Source: K189A clade bacterium
GTDB taxonomy: Bacteria; Pseudomonadota; Gammaproteobacteria; Pseudomonadales; Azotimanducaceae
Assembly (NCBI GenBank): GCA_902631405.1
Contig: CACOYI010000011.1
Span: 1 to 46,825, forward strand
Length of the DNA: 46,825 bases
Direction: 5' to 3'
Position 1 is the stretch's first letter; each line of letters begins with the position of its first letter. This document shows, one piece after another, positions 17,133 through 25,189 of the stretch. The position numbers were made by a program, and so were the translations under genes. Under the pieces are notes generated by a model. That model did not search any database. It was not told the DNA's origin and worked only from the letters and a program-made list of their open reading frames with translations.

Positions 17133-18278
17133 ATGACAGTTTATCTCTACGGCTCTTTTGCCTCCTACGTCACAGCAAAGACCAGGTGTTATCTGCTCAA
17201 GAAGGGAATACCTTTCATCGAAAGAACACCCGGCCATCCGCGTTTCCGCGCGCATGTAAGAGCCAACACGCTTAATCATCGAATCCCTCAACTAGAATTG
17301 GCTGATGGAACTGCGATCCAAGATTCAGTAGCCATTATGGACAAGCTTGAGGAGCTCTATCCTGAGCCCCCCGTTTATCCGCCAGGCACTAAACAACAGC
17401 TGGTAACTCGATTATTTGAGACTCTGATTGATGGGCTTCTAGGTCGACCAGCCTGGCATTACCGCTGGAACTATATGAAGGAGAATTACGGATTTGTTGG
17501 CAAAGAATTCGGAAGATCCTTTAGACCGCAGGGCAGCGATGAGGAGCTAGATCACTTTGGTAATATTATTGCCGAGCGTATGGAGGGAAAACGCTCCGGA
17601 ATAGGCGCTTCAGAGGAAGCGTTACCAATCTTCGAATCACTCTACATCGATACTTTAAAAATACTTGAGGATCATTTCACAACGACGCCATACCTATTCG
17701 GCGGAAGACCGTCGGTCGCCGACTTTGCTTTGATGGGACCGTTGTTTGGTCATCTCGCTCGAGATCCCCAACCCTCCTTAATCATGAAACAAAGAGCCCC
17801 AAGGGTTTTCCGATGGACAGAATCGATGAACACGCCGGACATACAGTCCCCTGAATTCGCCGATTTTGAACCCCAATTTGCTGCAAACGACACATTGCCG
17901 GGTAGAACACAAGATCTACTACTACTCTGCATTGAGGCTGCTGGTGAATCTCTTCCTCGGACCGCTGAAATGTACAACAGCTGGGTCTCAACCAGACTGG
18001 AAGACCCCACGGATACTATGGTCTCAAAAGACCGAGACGAGCCGTCCATCGGAACCTATTCGACAATCTTAAGAGGTGTTGAGATACAGAATCAGGCCGG
18101 CCTTTATCAACTATGGACGCATCAGCGTGCGCTGGATTGGTTTGAGTCTCTATCCCCAGAAAACAAAAACGAGTGCCGAGCTTTTCTGCGTCAGCTAAAC
18201 GCAGAATCTTTGGTTGATATCAAACTCGACCGACGACTAACGCGGGTGAACAGCCACATCGCGCTTGGCGCAATCTGA
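17133..18278 (+). CDS. Large glutathione S-transferase-like protein
   Basis: 381 residues, much longer than the usual 200-230. The N-terminal thioredoxin-like domain (1-80) has YLYGSFASYVTAKTR with possible catalytic Ser/Tyr near 8-12, cis-Pro P52 in RIPQL, and the gamma-glutamyl site QDSVAIMD (63-70). The helical GST domain runs to about 235 (GGRPSVADFALMGPL). A further 140-residue C-terminal region has no recognised family and ends with a helical segment. Downstream of the AKR by 7 bases. It may be an isomerase, dehalogenating or ether-cleaving GST; sequence does not decide. Confidence 0.85.
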   Translation: MTVYLYGSFASYVTAKTRCYLLKKGIPFIERTPGHPRFRAHVRANTLNHRIPQLELADGTAIQDSVAIMDKLEELYPEPPVYPPGTKQQLVTRLFETLIDGLLGRPAWHYRWNYMKENYGFVGKEFGRSFRPQGSDEELDHFGNIIAERMEGKRSGIGASEEALPIFESLYIDTLKILEDHFTTTPYLFGGRPSVADFALMGPLFGHLARDPQPSLIMKQRAPRVFRWTESMNTPDIQSPEFADFEPQFAANDTLPGRTQDLLLLCIEAAGESLPRTAEMYNSWVSTRLEDPTDTMVSKDRDEPSIGTYSTILRGVEIQNQAGLYQLWTHQRALDWFESLSPENKNECRAFLRQLNAESLVDIKLDRRLTRVNSHIALGAI

Positions 18279-18293
18279 GATTTCGAGTCTACG

Positions 18294-19304
18294 TTAAACC
18301 CTATAAACCCGTGCAGCAGTGCCATAAAAAAGCTGATGCTGCTCGTCATCGGAAAACTCACTCGCTATTTTCTTCATGGCGTTCCAATAAACTGAGTAGG
18401 ACATGGACAGTTTATCCACCGGAAAATTGCTCTCAAACATGCATCTAGACGGCCCAAAAGCATCTATGGTGTGCAGGTAATAGTCTCGATGAGCTTGGGC
18501 GACCTCATCAGAACTCGGAGGGACCTCTTGTTTATGCCAATTAAAGCCATTCACTGGCATAGCCAATCCCCCAACCTTCACAACGACGTTCTCACATTCC
18601 GCCATCCGAGTAATATCGAGTTTCCAACCCTCCATTACCTCCCGCATCTTTCCTTCGAAAGATCCAACACCGCAAGGTGAGCCAAAATGGTCCAGGACGA
18701 CGGTGGTGTCTGACGCAGATTGAGCCAACTCTGTATAAGCCGCGTTCTGAAAATGATAGTGCCAAGAGTCGTAGGTATAACCGAGATCTCCAAGCAAACG
18801 CACGCCGGCGCGAAAATCTTCCCTCATAAACAAGTCAGGATGCGGGGTCGCGTCCAGCCAACCGAGCGATTTGTCTGGATCATGAGCTCCACCGTGTCGA
18901 ATGCCACGAAACAAACCCTGTCCAACCTCTTCATGACCATCTAGAGTCTCCCGAAGAAGACCCAGATCCATCGTCAGATCAGCATGAGAAATAATCCCGG
19001 CGATCTCTGCTTTACCTGTATTACGACTTTTAATCGCCGCATCCCTTACGAATTCCGTCTCCCCCAGCGATTTGAGATGCTCGGGCCCTTCTGTGCGATA
19101 CTCTGCCCCGCACTCCATGAAAACGGTTTTCACTATGTTGTGTCCGGATTGAGTGTCAGACCATAGATCTTCCAGCAGATAAACAGGCAAGCCACTCGAT
19201 CGCCACATATGATGATGGGGATCAATAATTTCCCTTTCCGGATCCATCACTTCTTCTACGTTTTGGGCAAGCCAGGCTTGCTGAGCTTCTTTGGTTAACG
19301 CCAC
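18294..19304 (-). CDS. Amidohydrolase family 2 metal-dependent hydrolase
   Basis: 336-residue TIM-barrel hydrolase. The metal-binding HxH lies in DPHHHMW (28-34), and the C-terminal active-site block MFESNFPVDK is characteristic of this amidohydrolase subfamily, related to 2-pyrone-4,6-dicarboxylate lactonase-like and decarboxylase-like enzymes. VFMECGAEYR and LDHFGSPCG supply further barrel residues. The GTG at 19304 is preferred over the GTG at 19322 since GAGGGG lies 7 bases upstream and homologous proteins begin with a similar LTKEAQQAWL helix. Monocistronic, converging on the GST gene with 15 bases between stops. Confidence 0.9.
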   Translation of the reverse strand: MALTKEAQQAWLAQNVEEVMDPEREIIDPHHHMWRSSGLPVYLLEDLWSDTQSGHNIVKTVFMECGAEYRTEGPEHLKSLGETEFVRDAAIKSRNTGKAEIAGIISHADLTMDLGLLRETLDGHEEVGQGLFRGIRHGGAHDPDKSLGWLDATPHPDLFMREDFRAGVRLLGDLGYTYDSWHYHFQNAAYTELAQSASDTTVVLDHFGSPCGVGSFEGKMREVMEGWKLDITRMAECENVVVKVGGLAMPVNGFNWHKQEVPPSSDEVAQAHRDYYLHTIDAFGPSRCMFESNFPVDKLSMSYSVYWNAMKKIASEFSDDEQHQLFYGTAARVYRV

Positions 19305-19475
19305 TACATTTCCCCTCTTCACGACTAACTCTCAAGTCCAGACAATAACAAAAAGCCAGCCGCTAGCGTAATTCTCCTACGCGAGGACAGATAAGTGACC
19401 TTAGATTCGTCGACTTCAATTTGTTAGGCTGAATATCAAACCGAAGCAAATGGTTCAGATAACAAGGAGCCTGAA

Positions 19476-20312
19476 ATGAACGATCAGACCTCGATCCCAG
19501 CTGGTGACGCAAAAACAGAAGAACTTGAGTTTATAAGTTTAGAAGAAGCTGCTGCTATGACTAGTGGTACTCGAGTCACTTTTATCCCTGGCATTCAAGC
19601 TATGTATGCTGAAGCATTGAAAAATATCTGCTTCGTAAAAGAAATCCCTTTAATCAGAGCGATACACCCGACGATGGGTATAGACAAATCCACAGGCCTA
19701 GACAGACAGGCCAAGCTGTACGAATTGACAAGCCAAACCAGTCTCCCAACCATGTTTCACAATGAGGAGCGCCCCCGAAATGTTTGGATAGAGCAACTCG
19801 CTTTGGCAGAAGAAATTGGCGCAGAGGGCACTCCCAAGTTAATCCCCAGGGACTTTAAACAACGCATGGAAGTCATTGGTCTTTGCGCACTAACCCTCGC
19901 CGAGGATGGTTTGGTATGGAACATGCGAAATCTAATTGACACCCCACTGGGAAGAAAATATGGATACAGCGAAAGTGCGAGTAAGGAAGCTCCCCAAAAA
20001 ATCGGGGAAATAATTTCCCTGGTAGATGAGCGACTCGCCTCTCAAAAAGCCAAGGGCTCAAAATACCTCGTTGGCGCGACAGTTACGGCAGCTGACATTT
20101 ACTGGGCAACAATGACAATGACAGTGCTGCCTGTGCCAAGAGAAATAATGCCAGAGACTAGGCAAAACCGAGGCATGCTGAAGTATTTCGAAGCTAATTC
20201 GCAGATTCCAGAGATCGCTGATGCTTTAACCCAACAAATATCAGACCACCAGCAATATATTCTTTCCACCTACTGTGAGACACCCGCTGTTCTGGGGGGC
20301 GATCCACTTTGA
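19476..20312 (+). CDS. Divergent glutathione S-transferase-like protein
   Basis: 278 residues. The N-terminal region (about 30-85) looks like a thioredoxin fold with the cis-Pro in SLPTMFHNE, and the C-terminal region has YLVGATVTAADIYWATM, matching the N-capping box of GST helix 6. Classical glutathione-binding residues are not clear, so binding is uncertain. Spaced 40 bases before the EthD-like gene on the same strand; ribosome site AAGGAG precedes the ATG. Fold assignment is fairly safe, function is not. Confidence 0.75.
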   Translation: MNDQTSIPAGDAKTEELEFISLEEAAAMTSGTRVTFIPGIQAMYAEALKNICFVKEIPLIRAIHPTMGIDKSTGLDRQAKLYELTSQTSLPTMFHNEERPRNVWIEQLALAEEIGAEGTPKLIPRDFKQRMEVIGLCALTLAEDGLVWNMRNLIDTPLGRKYGYSESASKEAPQKIGEIISLVDERLASQKAKGSKYLVGATVTAADIYWATMTMTVLPVPREIMPETRQNRGMLKYFEANSQIPEIADALTQQISDHQQYILSTYCETPAVLGGDPL

Positions 20313-20351
20313 GCTGTATTGCTACCCACTCTAATTTCATAGAGGACTAAA

Positions 20352-20672
20352 ATGAAAACGCTATACATGGTAAGGAGCAATCCTGTTGAGGGTAGAGAGA
20401 TTGAATTCAATCGCTGGTACGAGGAGGTGCACGTGCCGGAGGTCCTTCAGATAGAAGGTTTCGAATCGGCTCAACGCTTTAAAGTCACTACAGCCCAAGT
20501 ACAAGACCAAAATCACCAGTACCTGGCCATTTACGCGATCAATTCTGAAGATGTTGAGGGAACTCTCAATAATTTGAGGAAAATGCGCTCTTTCAATATG
20601 AGCGACTCGATTGATATGCAGTCTGTTCAGATCAGTATTTTCTCGTCACTTGGAGAGGAGAAATCGGCTTAG
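20352..20672 (+). CDS. EthD-like dimeric alpha+beta barrel protein
   Basis: 106 residues. The segment EFNRWYEEVHVPEVLQIEGFESAQRF is the helix-strand signature of EthD/DUF4286-like ferredoxin-fold proteins, where a conserved H-x-P lies near the small active pocket. Such proteins act in degradation pathways or polyketide-like isomerisation, but many are uncharacterised. GAGGACT ribosome site before the ATG. Follows the GST-like gene by 39 bases; converges on the VOC gene with 5 bases between stops. Confidence 0.75.
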   Translation: MKTLYMVRSNPVEGREIEFNRWYEEVHVPEVLQIEGFESAQRFKVTTAQVQDQNHQYLAIYAINSEDVEGTLNNLRKMRSFNMSDSIDMQSVQISIFSSLGEEKSA

Positions 20673-20677
20673 ATAAC

Positions 20678-21130
20678 TCAGAAACTTTCAACCAGTTCCA
20701 AGAACGCACCATCTGGATCTTTGAAACAAAAAAAGGTACTTCCGTGTTTTTCGTTGGACATCACCGTCGCTGGTTCTGAGAGGATCTCGACGCCCTCTTT
20801 CTTCAGAAACTCATAATCAGCCTGAATATCTGCAGTTCGCAAAGCAAGCCTTGCTAGGCCGGGACGATACAAATTCGGGTAAGGGGGGGAGTTATCTCTC
20901 GGTTCCTCCCATTCCAGAAGATCGATCAAAACAGGCGGGGTGGCGTCCTTCAAAGCCAGTATGGCGCCATTCACACGATAATCCTCCATACCCACAGCAG
21001 CATTGACCTCAGGTGTATTAGTCTTCGGCACGACCCAGACTTCCTCAAAGCCGAGCATTTTATAAAACAACTTTGAGCGCTCGTAACTCGAACAGTTTAT
21101 GTTCACATGGACCATTCCTGTTATATTCAT
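20678..21130 (-). CDS. VOC family protein (single domain)
   Basis: 150 residues with the paired beta-alpha-beta-beta-beta units of a VOC domain: GMVHVNINCSSYERSKLFYKMLGF at the start and the DPDGAFLELVE end. H8 (VHVNI) and the glutamate in LELVE are plausible metal ligands; the second-module His position is A/R (LARLALR). It follows the SDR gene by 24 bases on the same strand. Substrate unknown. Confidence 0.88.
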   Translation of the reverse strand: MNITGMVHVNINCSSYERSKLFYKMLGFEEVWVVPKTNTPEVNAAVGMEDYRVNGAILALKDATPPVLIDLLEWEEPRDNSPPYPNLYRPGLARLALRTADIQADYEFLKKEGVEILSEPATVMSNEKHGSTFFCFKDPDGAFLELVESF

Positions 21131-21154
21131 CAGCGCTATTCCATCAAGTTTCTT

Positions 21155-21907
21155 CTATACGATCGTATCCGCGTTATCGACGACCATTTCGGTGCCATTG
21201 ACGTGCTTTGATTCGTCACTGAGAAGGTAAGCTACCATAGCAGCGACATCTCGAGGTTCGCCAATTCCCATCGCCTTTCTCTTTTTCTCGTCATTAGGAT
21301 CTAGTTCGATATTCATAAGGTCCTTCACCGCGTTCTGTACCATAGGAGTGTTGATACTCCCTGGATGCACTGAATTACAGCGGATGCGCAACTTCCGACG
21401 ACGACAATGAACAGCAATCGCCTTTGTCATCGATCTAATACCTCCTTTTGCAGCCGAGTAGGCCAAATAATCAGGGATTCCAATTAAAGCAGCAGTCGAC
21501 GACATGTTTACAATCGAACCACCGCCCGACTCCTTCATTAATCCTAGTGCCGTCTTGCAACCAAAAAAGGTTCCATCCAGATGTACAGCTAAAGTTTGTC
21601 TCCAAACCTCCGTAGTAGTCGTTTCAATATCTGCTATAGGAGCTATGCCAGCGTTGTTAACAAGGCCGTCAAGCTGTCCAAATCTATCCTTTATCTCTGA
21701 CATTACTTCAGACCATCGATGCTCATCCGCGACATTTTGGCCCAAAAACAGATTCCCTAACCGATCCGCGACAGCCTTCCCGCTGTCTTCGTTAATGTCG
21801 GTCATAACGACAGTAGCGCCACTCTCTGTGAGAAGCTCGGCATCAGCGTAACCAAGACCCGAGGCTGCGCCAGTAACCAAAATAACTTTATCCCGTAGTC
21901 CATTCAT
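21155..21907 (-). CDS. Short-chain dehydrogenase/reductase
   Basis: 250-residue classical SDR. TGAASGLG at 12-19, NNAG at 84-87, S137, Y150 and K154 (YSAAK) are all present, and VHPGSINTPM follows. The family range includes many 3-alpha/20-beta steroid and acyl reductases. The ATG at 21907 has AGGTGA 5 bases upstream and is preferred to a GTG at 21916. Divergent from the VOC-GST-sulfatase group; a strong inverted repeat lies in the shared upstream region. Confidence 0.92.
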   Translation of the reverse strand: MNGLRDKVILVTGAASGLGYADAELLTESGATVVMTDINEDSGKAVADRLGNLFLGQNVADEHRWSEVMSEIKDRFGQLDGLVNNAGIAPIADIETTTTEVWRQTLAVHLDGTFFGCKTALGLMKESGGGSIVNMSSTAALIGIPDYLAYSAAKGGIRSMTKAIAVHCRRRKLRIRCNSVHPGSINTPMVQNAVKDLMNIELDPNDEKKRKAMGIGEPRDVAAMVAYLLSDESKHVNGTEMVVDNADTIV

Positions 21908-21944
21908 CACATTCACCTATGCACTATACGAACCCGCAAAAATT

Positions 21945-21964
21945 CCGAAGATAAGTATCTTCGG
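21945..21964. promoter_or_regulatory. Operator-like inverted repeat in a divergent promoter region
   Basis: CCGAAGATA (21945-21953) and TATCTTCGG (21956-21964) are perfect reverse complements separated by AG. It lies between the SDR start on the minus strand and the VOC-GST-sulfatase group on the plus strand, about 30 bases upstream of a TAATAT hexamer (21997-22002) and just upstream of a minus-strand TATAGT (21923-21928). The position suits a dimeric repressor or activator controlling both directions. It could also be a transcribed hairpin, but no T-run follows. Confidence 0.5.
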
Positions 21965-22044
21965 TCAAAGAGCATCGGCTGGCTATCTCGAAAAGGTAAT
22001 ATCATTTAGATAGACTCGGAACAGAGTGAGAGGAGATCAGAAAA

Positions 22045-22752
22045 ATGCGCTTAAGACAGATAGCATTGGTGACATCGGAACTCAGACAGACTGAAAAAGA
22101 GATCTGCGAAAAACTGGACTTAGAAGTGTGTTACCGAGATCCTGGCCTATCTCACTTCGGTCTTCGCCATGGGTTATATGCCATCGGAGATCAAATACTT
22201 GAAGTTGTCGCCCCCAAACGAGACGGAACAACAGCCGGCCGGTTTATAGAGCGGCGAGGCGGGGATGGGGGATACATGGTGCTGCTCCAAACGGTAAGCT
22301 TGGAGGAGCACAAGACTCGCCTAGAGGGAGCTGGCCTTCGAATTGTCCACGACGGGAGAGTGGAACAAAAAGAGACTTCCATACGAGGCATACATCTCCA
22401 CCCAAAGGATGTTGGGGGAGCAATTCTCTCTTTAGACGAAGCGGAACCAAAAGAGAGCTGGCTGTGGGCAGGCGAAGACTGGCAATACCATGCGACCAGC
22501 ACCCTTGTTAGCAGAATCTTGGCCATAACGATGCAAGCCGATGATCCTGACAAAATGGCTGAAATGTGGTCAGTGGCTACGGGGCTTGCCGCCACTGACA
22601 GAGTCATCGAACTGGATGATGCTCAAATTCGCTTCGTTCCCACGAACGATGGACGGGGGGACGGCCTAGCTTCAGCAGACTTGGAGACTTCAGACAGGTC
22701 GCTCGCAGGTCAAACTATTCATGTTTGCGGTTTTAATTTTTTCCTCGTTTGA
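22045..22752 (+). CDS. VOC/glyoxalase-like protein
   Basis: 235 residues of the glyoxalase-like PF13468-type arrangement. MRLRQIALVTSEL begins the first beta-alpha unit; GLRHGLYAIGDQILEVVAP and GGYMVLLQTV follow; a second unit starts near ATSTLVSRILAITMQADDPDKMAEMW. Metal ligands are not obvious. AGGAGATC ribosome site before the ATG. First gene of a plus-strand series with the GST 15 bases downstream and the sulfatase after that. Confidence 0.85.
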   Translation: MRLRQIALVTSELRQTEKEICEKLDLEVCYRDPGLSHFGLRHGLYAIGDQILEVVAPKRDGTTAGRFIERRGGDGGYMVLLQTVSLEEHKTRLEGAGLRIVHDGRVEQKETSIRGIHLHPKDVGGAILSLDEAEPKESWLWAGEDWQYHATSTLVSRILAITMQADDPDKMAEMWSVATGLAATDRVIELDDAQIRFVPTNDGRGDGLASADLETSDRSLAGQTIHVCGFNFFLV

Positions 22753-22767
22753 CTCTATGGCCAGACT

Positions 22768-23451
22768 ATGAAGGCAATTGACTCTTTGCCCATACTTCAT
22801 GGTTCAAATATTTCTCCGTATGTCCGGAAGGTAAGAGTCGCGCTAGCCTTTAAAGCTATTGAGTACACAGGTATCCAACAGAGCCCGTTCAACGCTTCTG
22901 ATGAATTCAAAGCAAAAAGTCCGCTTTCTAAGATTCCATGCTGGGAGGATGGCGATTTAGTTCTGCCAGATTCTTCAGTGATAGTGGGATACCTAGAGCA
23001 CCGTTACCCCTCACCTTCTCTTTTTCCAGCTAACCCGGAAGAGAGAGCACGCGCGCTCTGGTTTGAAGAGTATGCCGACACAAAAGTAGGTGAAACTGTC
23101 GCCGCTGTCTTCTTTCAAAGAGTAGTGCGGCCCAATGTACTCGAACAAAAAACCGACCTAAAACACTTGGAATATTTACTTAATAAAGCACTGCCAGAAG
23201 TATGTGATTACCTTACCGTTTGCTTGGGCGATCACGAGTATATGATAGGAGATCAATTCTCGATCGCAGATATCGCAATTACGAGCCCTTTTGTTAATTT
23301 CGCCCTGGCGGGTGAGGCTATCGATAAATCCCGTTGGCCCAGCCTGTCTCGCTACATAGAACGTATGTACGCAACTCCTTGCTACGAGCCTATCGTACGA
23401 GACGACCTTAATGGACCATTCCTAAAGTTTCGACCGAAGAGCTTGAGCTGA
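22768..23451 (+). CDS. Glutathione S-transferase
   Basis: 227 residues, standard GST length. Thioredoxin-like domain with catalytic S16 in SNISPYVRKVR, cis-Pro P57 in SKIPCWE and the glutathione gamma-glutamyl motif DSSVI (68-72); the helical domain holds IGDQFSIADIAITSPF, the helix-6 capping box. It conjugates glutathione to, or uses it to process, an electrophile. Only 15 bases after the VOC gene and 3 before the sulfatase GTG, so these three are coupled. Confidence 0.92.
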   Translation: MKAIDSLPILHGSNISPYVRKVRVALAFKAIEYTGIQQSPFNASDEFKAKSPLSKIPCWEDGDLVLPDSSVIVGYLEHRYPSPSLFPANPEERARALWFEEYADTKVGETVAAVFFQRVVRPNVLEQKTDLKHLEYLLNKALPEVCDYLTVCLGDHEYMIGDQFSIADIAITSPFVNFALAGEAIDKSRWPSLSRYIERMYATPCYEPIVRDDLNGPFLKFRPKSLS

Positions 23452-23454
23452 CTC

Positions 23455-25005
23455 GTGTCAGATCGAAAATTTTGCATGCAAACCACCAATGAAATTCCGC
23501 CTCGGAAGGGCTATGCGCCACCTTTAGATGGGAAACCCGAGCAGCCGCGCCTCATCACCCTAAAATCCTCATCCCTTTTTATTTTTCTAACAATCAGTTT
23601 CTCTTCCTTCGCGTTTTCTCAGCCGAACATCGTTTTCATACTCGCTGATGATCTAGGCGTCGGTGATGTGGGAGCCTATGGCGGGAAGGTAATAGAAACG
23701 CCTCATATCGATGCCCTAGCGTCAGGTGGAGCGATATTTTCACAAGCCTATGCCACGCATCCCGTGTGCAGCCCCTCTAGAGCAGGATTAATGTCCGGGC
23801 GATATCAGCAACGCCACGGTTGGGAGTTCAACCCCGCCGGGCGTGACCGTAATATAGGCATGGATGACTCGCAAATCACCTTGGCGGAAATGCTTCATGA
23901 CGTCGGTTATACCACAAGCCTAATCGGGAAATGGCACTTGGGCTATTTGCCGGAATTTCATCCTCTAAGCAGAGGGTTTGACAAGTTCTTTGGCCTGCTC
24001 GCCGGCGGCAGTATTTTTATCGATCAATCTCGCCCCGATGTTGAGTCAGTTGGGGATTGGCCGTTGACGCGCACGAAGTCAAACGGCATTTATGATCAAT
24101 ATAATTTGGTGAGGATAGATGACTATTTGACCGATTCTTTTACTGAGCAAGCGGTGGAATTCATTAAGGATGAGCACGAAAAACCTTTCTTCCTTTTTTT
24201 AAGTCACACAACTCCACACACACCACTTCAAGCAACGAAAAAATACACCGCCCGTTATAAACAGCTCCAAAATCCAACTGCTAGGGTATACGCTGCCATG
24301 GTCGCATCTCTCGATGATAGTGTCGGTGCAATCGTGAACACTTTATTGGAGACAAAAAAGTTAAGGGATACTCTGATCGTATTTTCAAGTGATAACGGGT
24401 GCGCAGGGTATATAGGTGTCTGCTCGAACGGAGAATTCTCTGGTTTTAAGCGGTACCACAACGAGGGCGGCATACGGATACCGTTGATTCTCCATTGGCC
24501 GAGCCAAATAAAACCTGGGAAATATCCGAAGATGGTCAGTCTGCTAGATCTCATGGCTACCTTTGCAAAGGTCGCGGGGAGCCAACATAGCACGGAGGAT
24601 AGCGTTGATTTGATTCGCTTCCTCAAAAACCCGGATGGAAACCCCCACGAATATCTTTATTGGCGCTCCAGTCCAACCAGGGCTATTCGTGATGACCGAT
24701 GGAAATTGCTCGAGTATGCGAAGAGCTCTCTCTCGATCGAGCAATTAGATGCAGCGCGACGGGTAATTCCGCCAAAAGATGGCTGGCCAAGACAGGCGAC
24801 AGGGGGCTATTTAACACTGTTATACGACCTGAAAAACGACCCTGGCGAGACCAAGAATCTTGCTAAAAAATATCCCGAAATCGTTTTACGCCTTCAAGAA
24901 GCTTACGACAAATGGAACAAAGAGCTGCCTGAAGAATCAATTCTTCCTGCGGTGCGATCTACCCTTTTCAAAATAGATGGCCAAACAGTTCAACTGATTT
25001 TTTGA
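23455..25005 (+). CDS. Type I (formylglycine) sulfatase, exported
   Basis: 516 residues. The formylglycine signature is CSPSRA with C105 as the residue converted to FGly, followed by LMSGRYQQRHG. Metal ligands DD (65-66) follow PNIVFILADDLG, and IGKWHLG plus SSDNGC supply the rest of the arylsulfatase core. A hydrophobic signal-like segment lies at about 40-54 before SQPN, but the 36-residue stretch before it is unusually long for a signal n-region. GTG start 3 bases after the GST stop; the in-frame ATG at 23476 is an alternative. Likely substrates are sulfated carbohydrates or aryl sulfates; unknown. Confidence 0.92.
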   Translation: MSDRKFCMQTTNEIPPRKGYAPPLDGKPEQPRLITLKSSSLFIFLTISFSSFAFSQPNIVFILADDLGVGDVGAYGGKVIETPHIDALASGGAIFSQAYATHPVCSPSRAGLMSGRYQQRHGWEFNPAGRDRNIGMDDSQITLAEMLHDVGYTTSLIGKWHLGYLPEFHPLSRGFDKFFGLLAGGSIFIDQSRPDVESVGDWPLTRTKSNGIYDQYNLVRIDDYLTDSFTEQAVEFIKDEHEKPFFLFLSHTTPHTPLQATKKYTARYKQLQNPTARVYAAMVASLDDSVGAIVNTLLETKKLRDTLIVFSSDNGCAGYIGVCSNGEFSGFKRYHNEGGIRIPLILHWPSQIKPGKYPKMVSLLDLMATFAKVAGSQHSTEDSVDLIRFLKNPDGNPHEYLYWRSSPTRAIRDDRWKLLEYAKSSLSIEQLDAARRVIPPKDGWPRQATGGYLTLLYDLKNDPGETKNLAKKYPEIVLRLQEAYDKWNKELPEESILPAVRSTLFKIDGQTVQLIF

Positions 25006-25189
25006 CAAGTTCAGGACCTGGGTATGCAGAAAAATTGACCGGGAGGTTAACAAGAGACTTTGGCATCGAGCCTTCAATTGAATTAGGGATGCTATCTTTT
25101 GCGGCTCTGCCAATGAGTGGGGTTAAAACCTTCAGGAGCGTCCTCTTCCAGCCAGCTATTTGCAGGACAACTTTCGGTCAGACGGAAGC

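Noticed and set aside
22191-22607. 138-codon minus-strand frame opposite the VOC gene
   Set aside because: Shadow of the VOC gene; Ser/Pro/Arg-rich with no motif.
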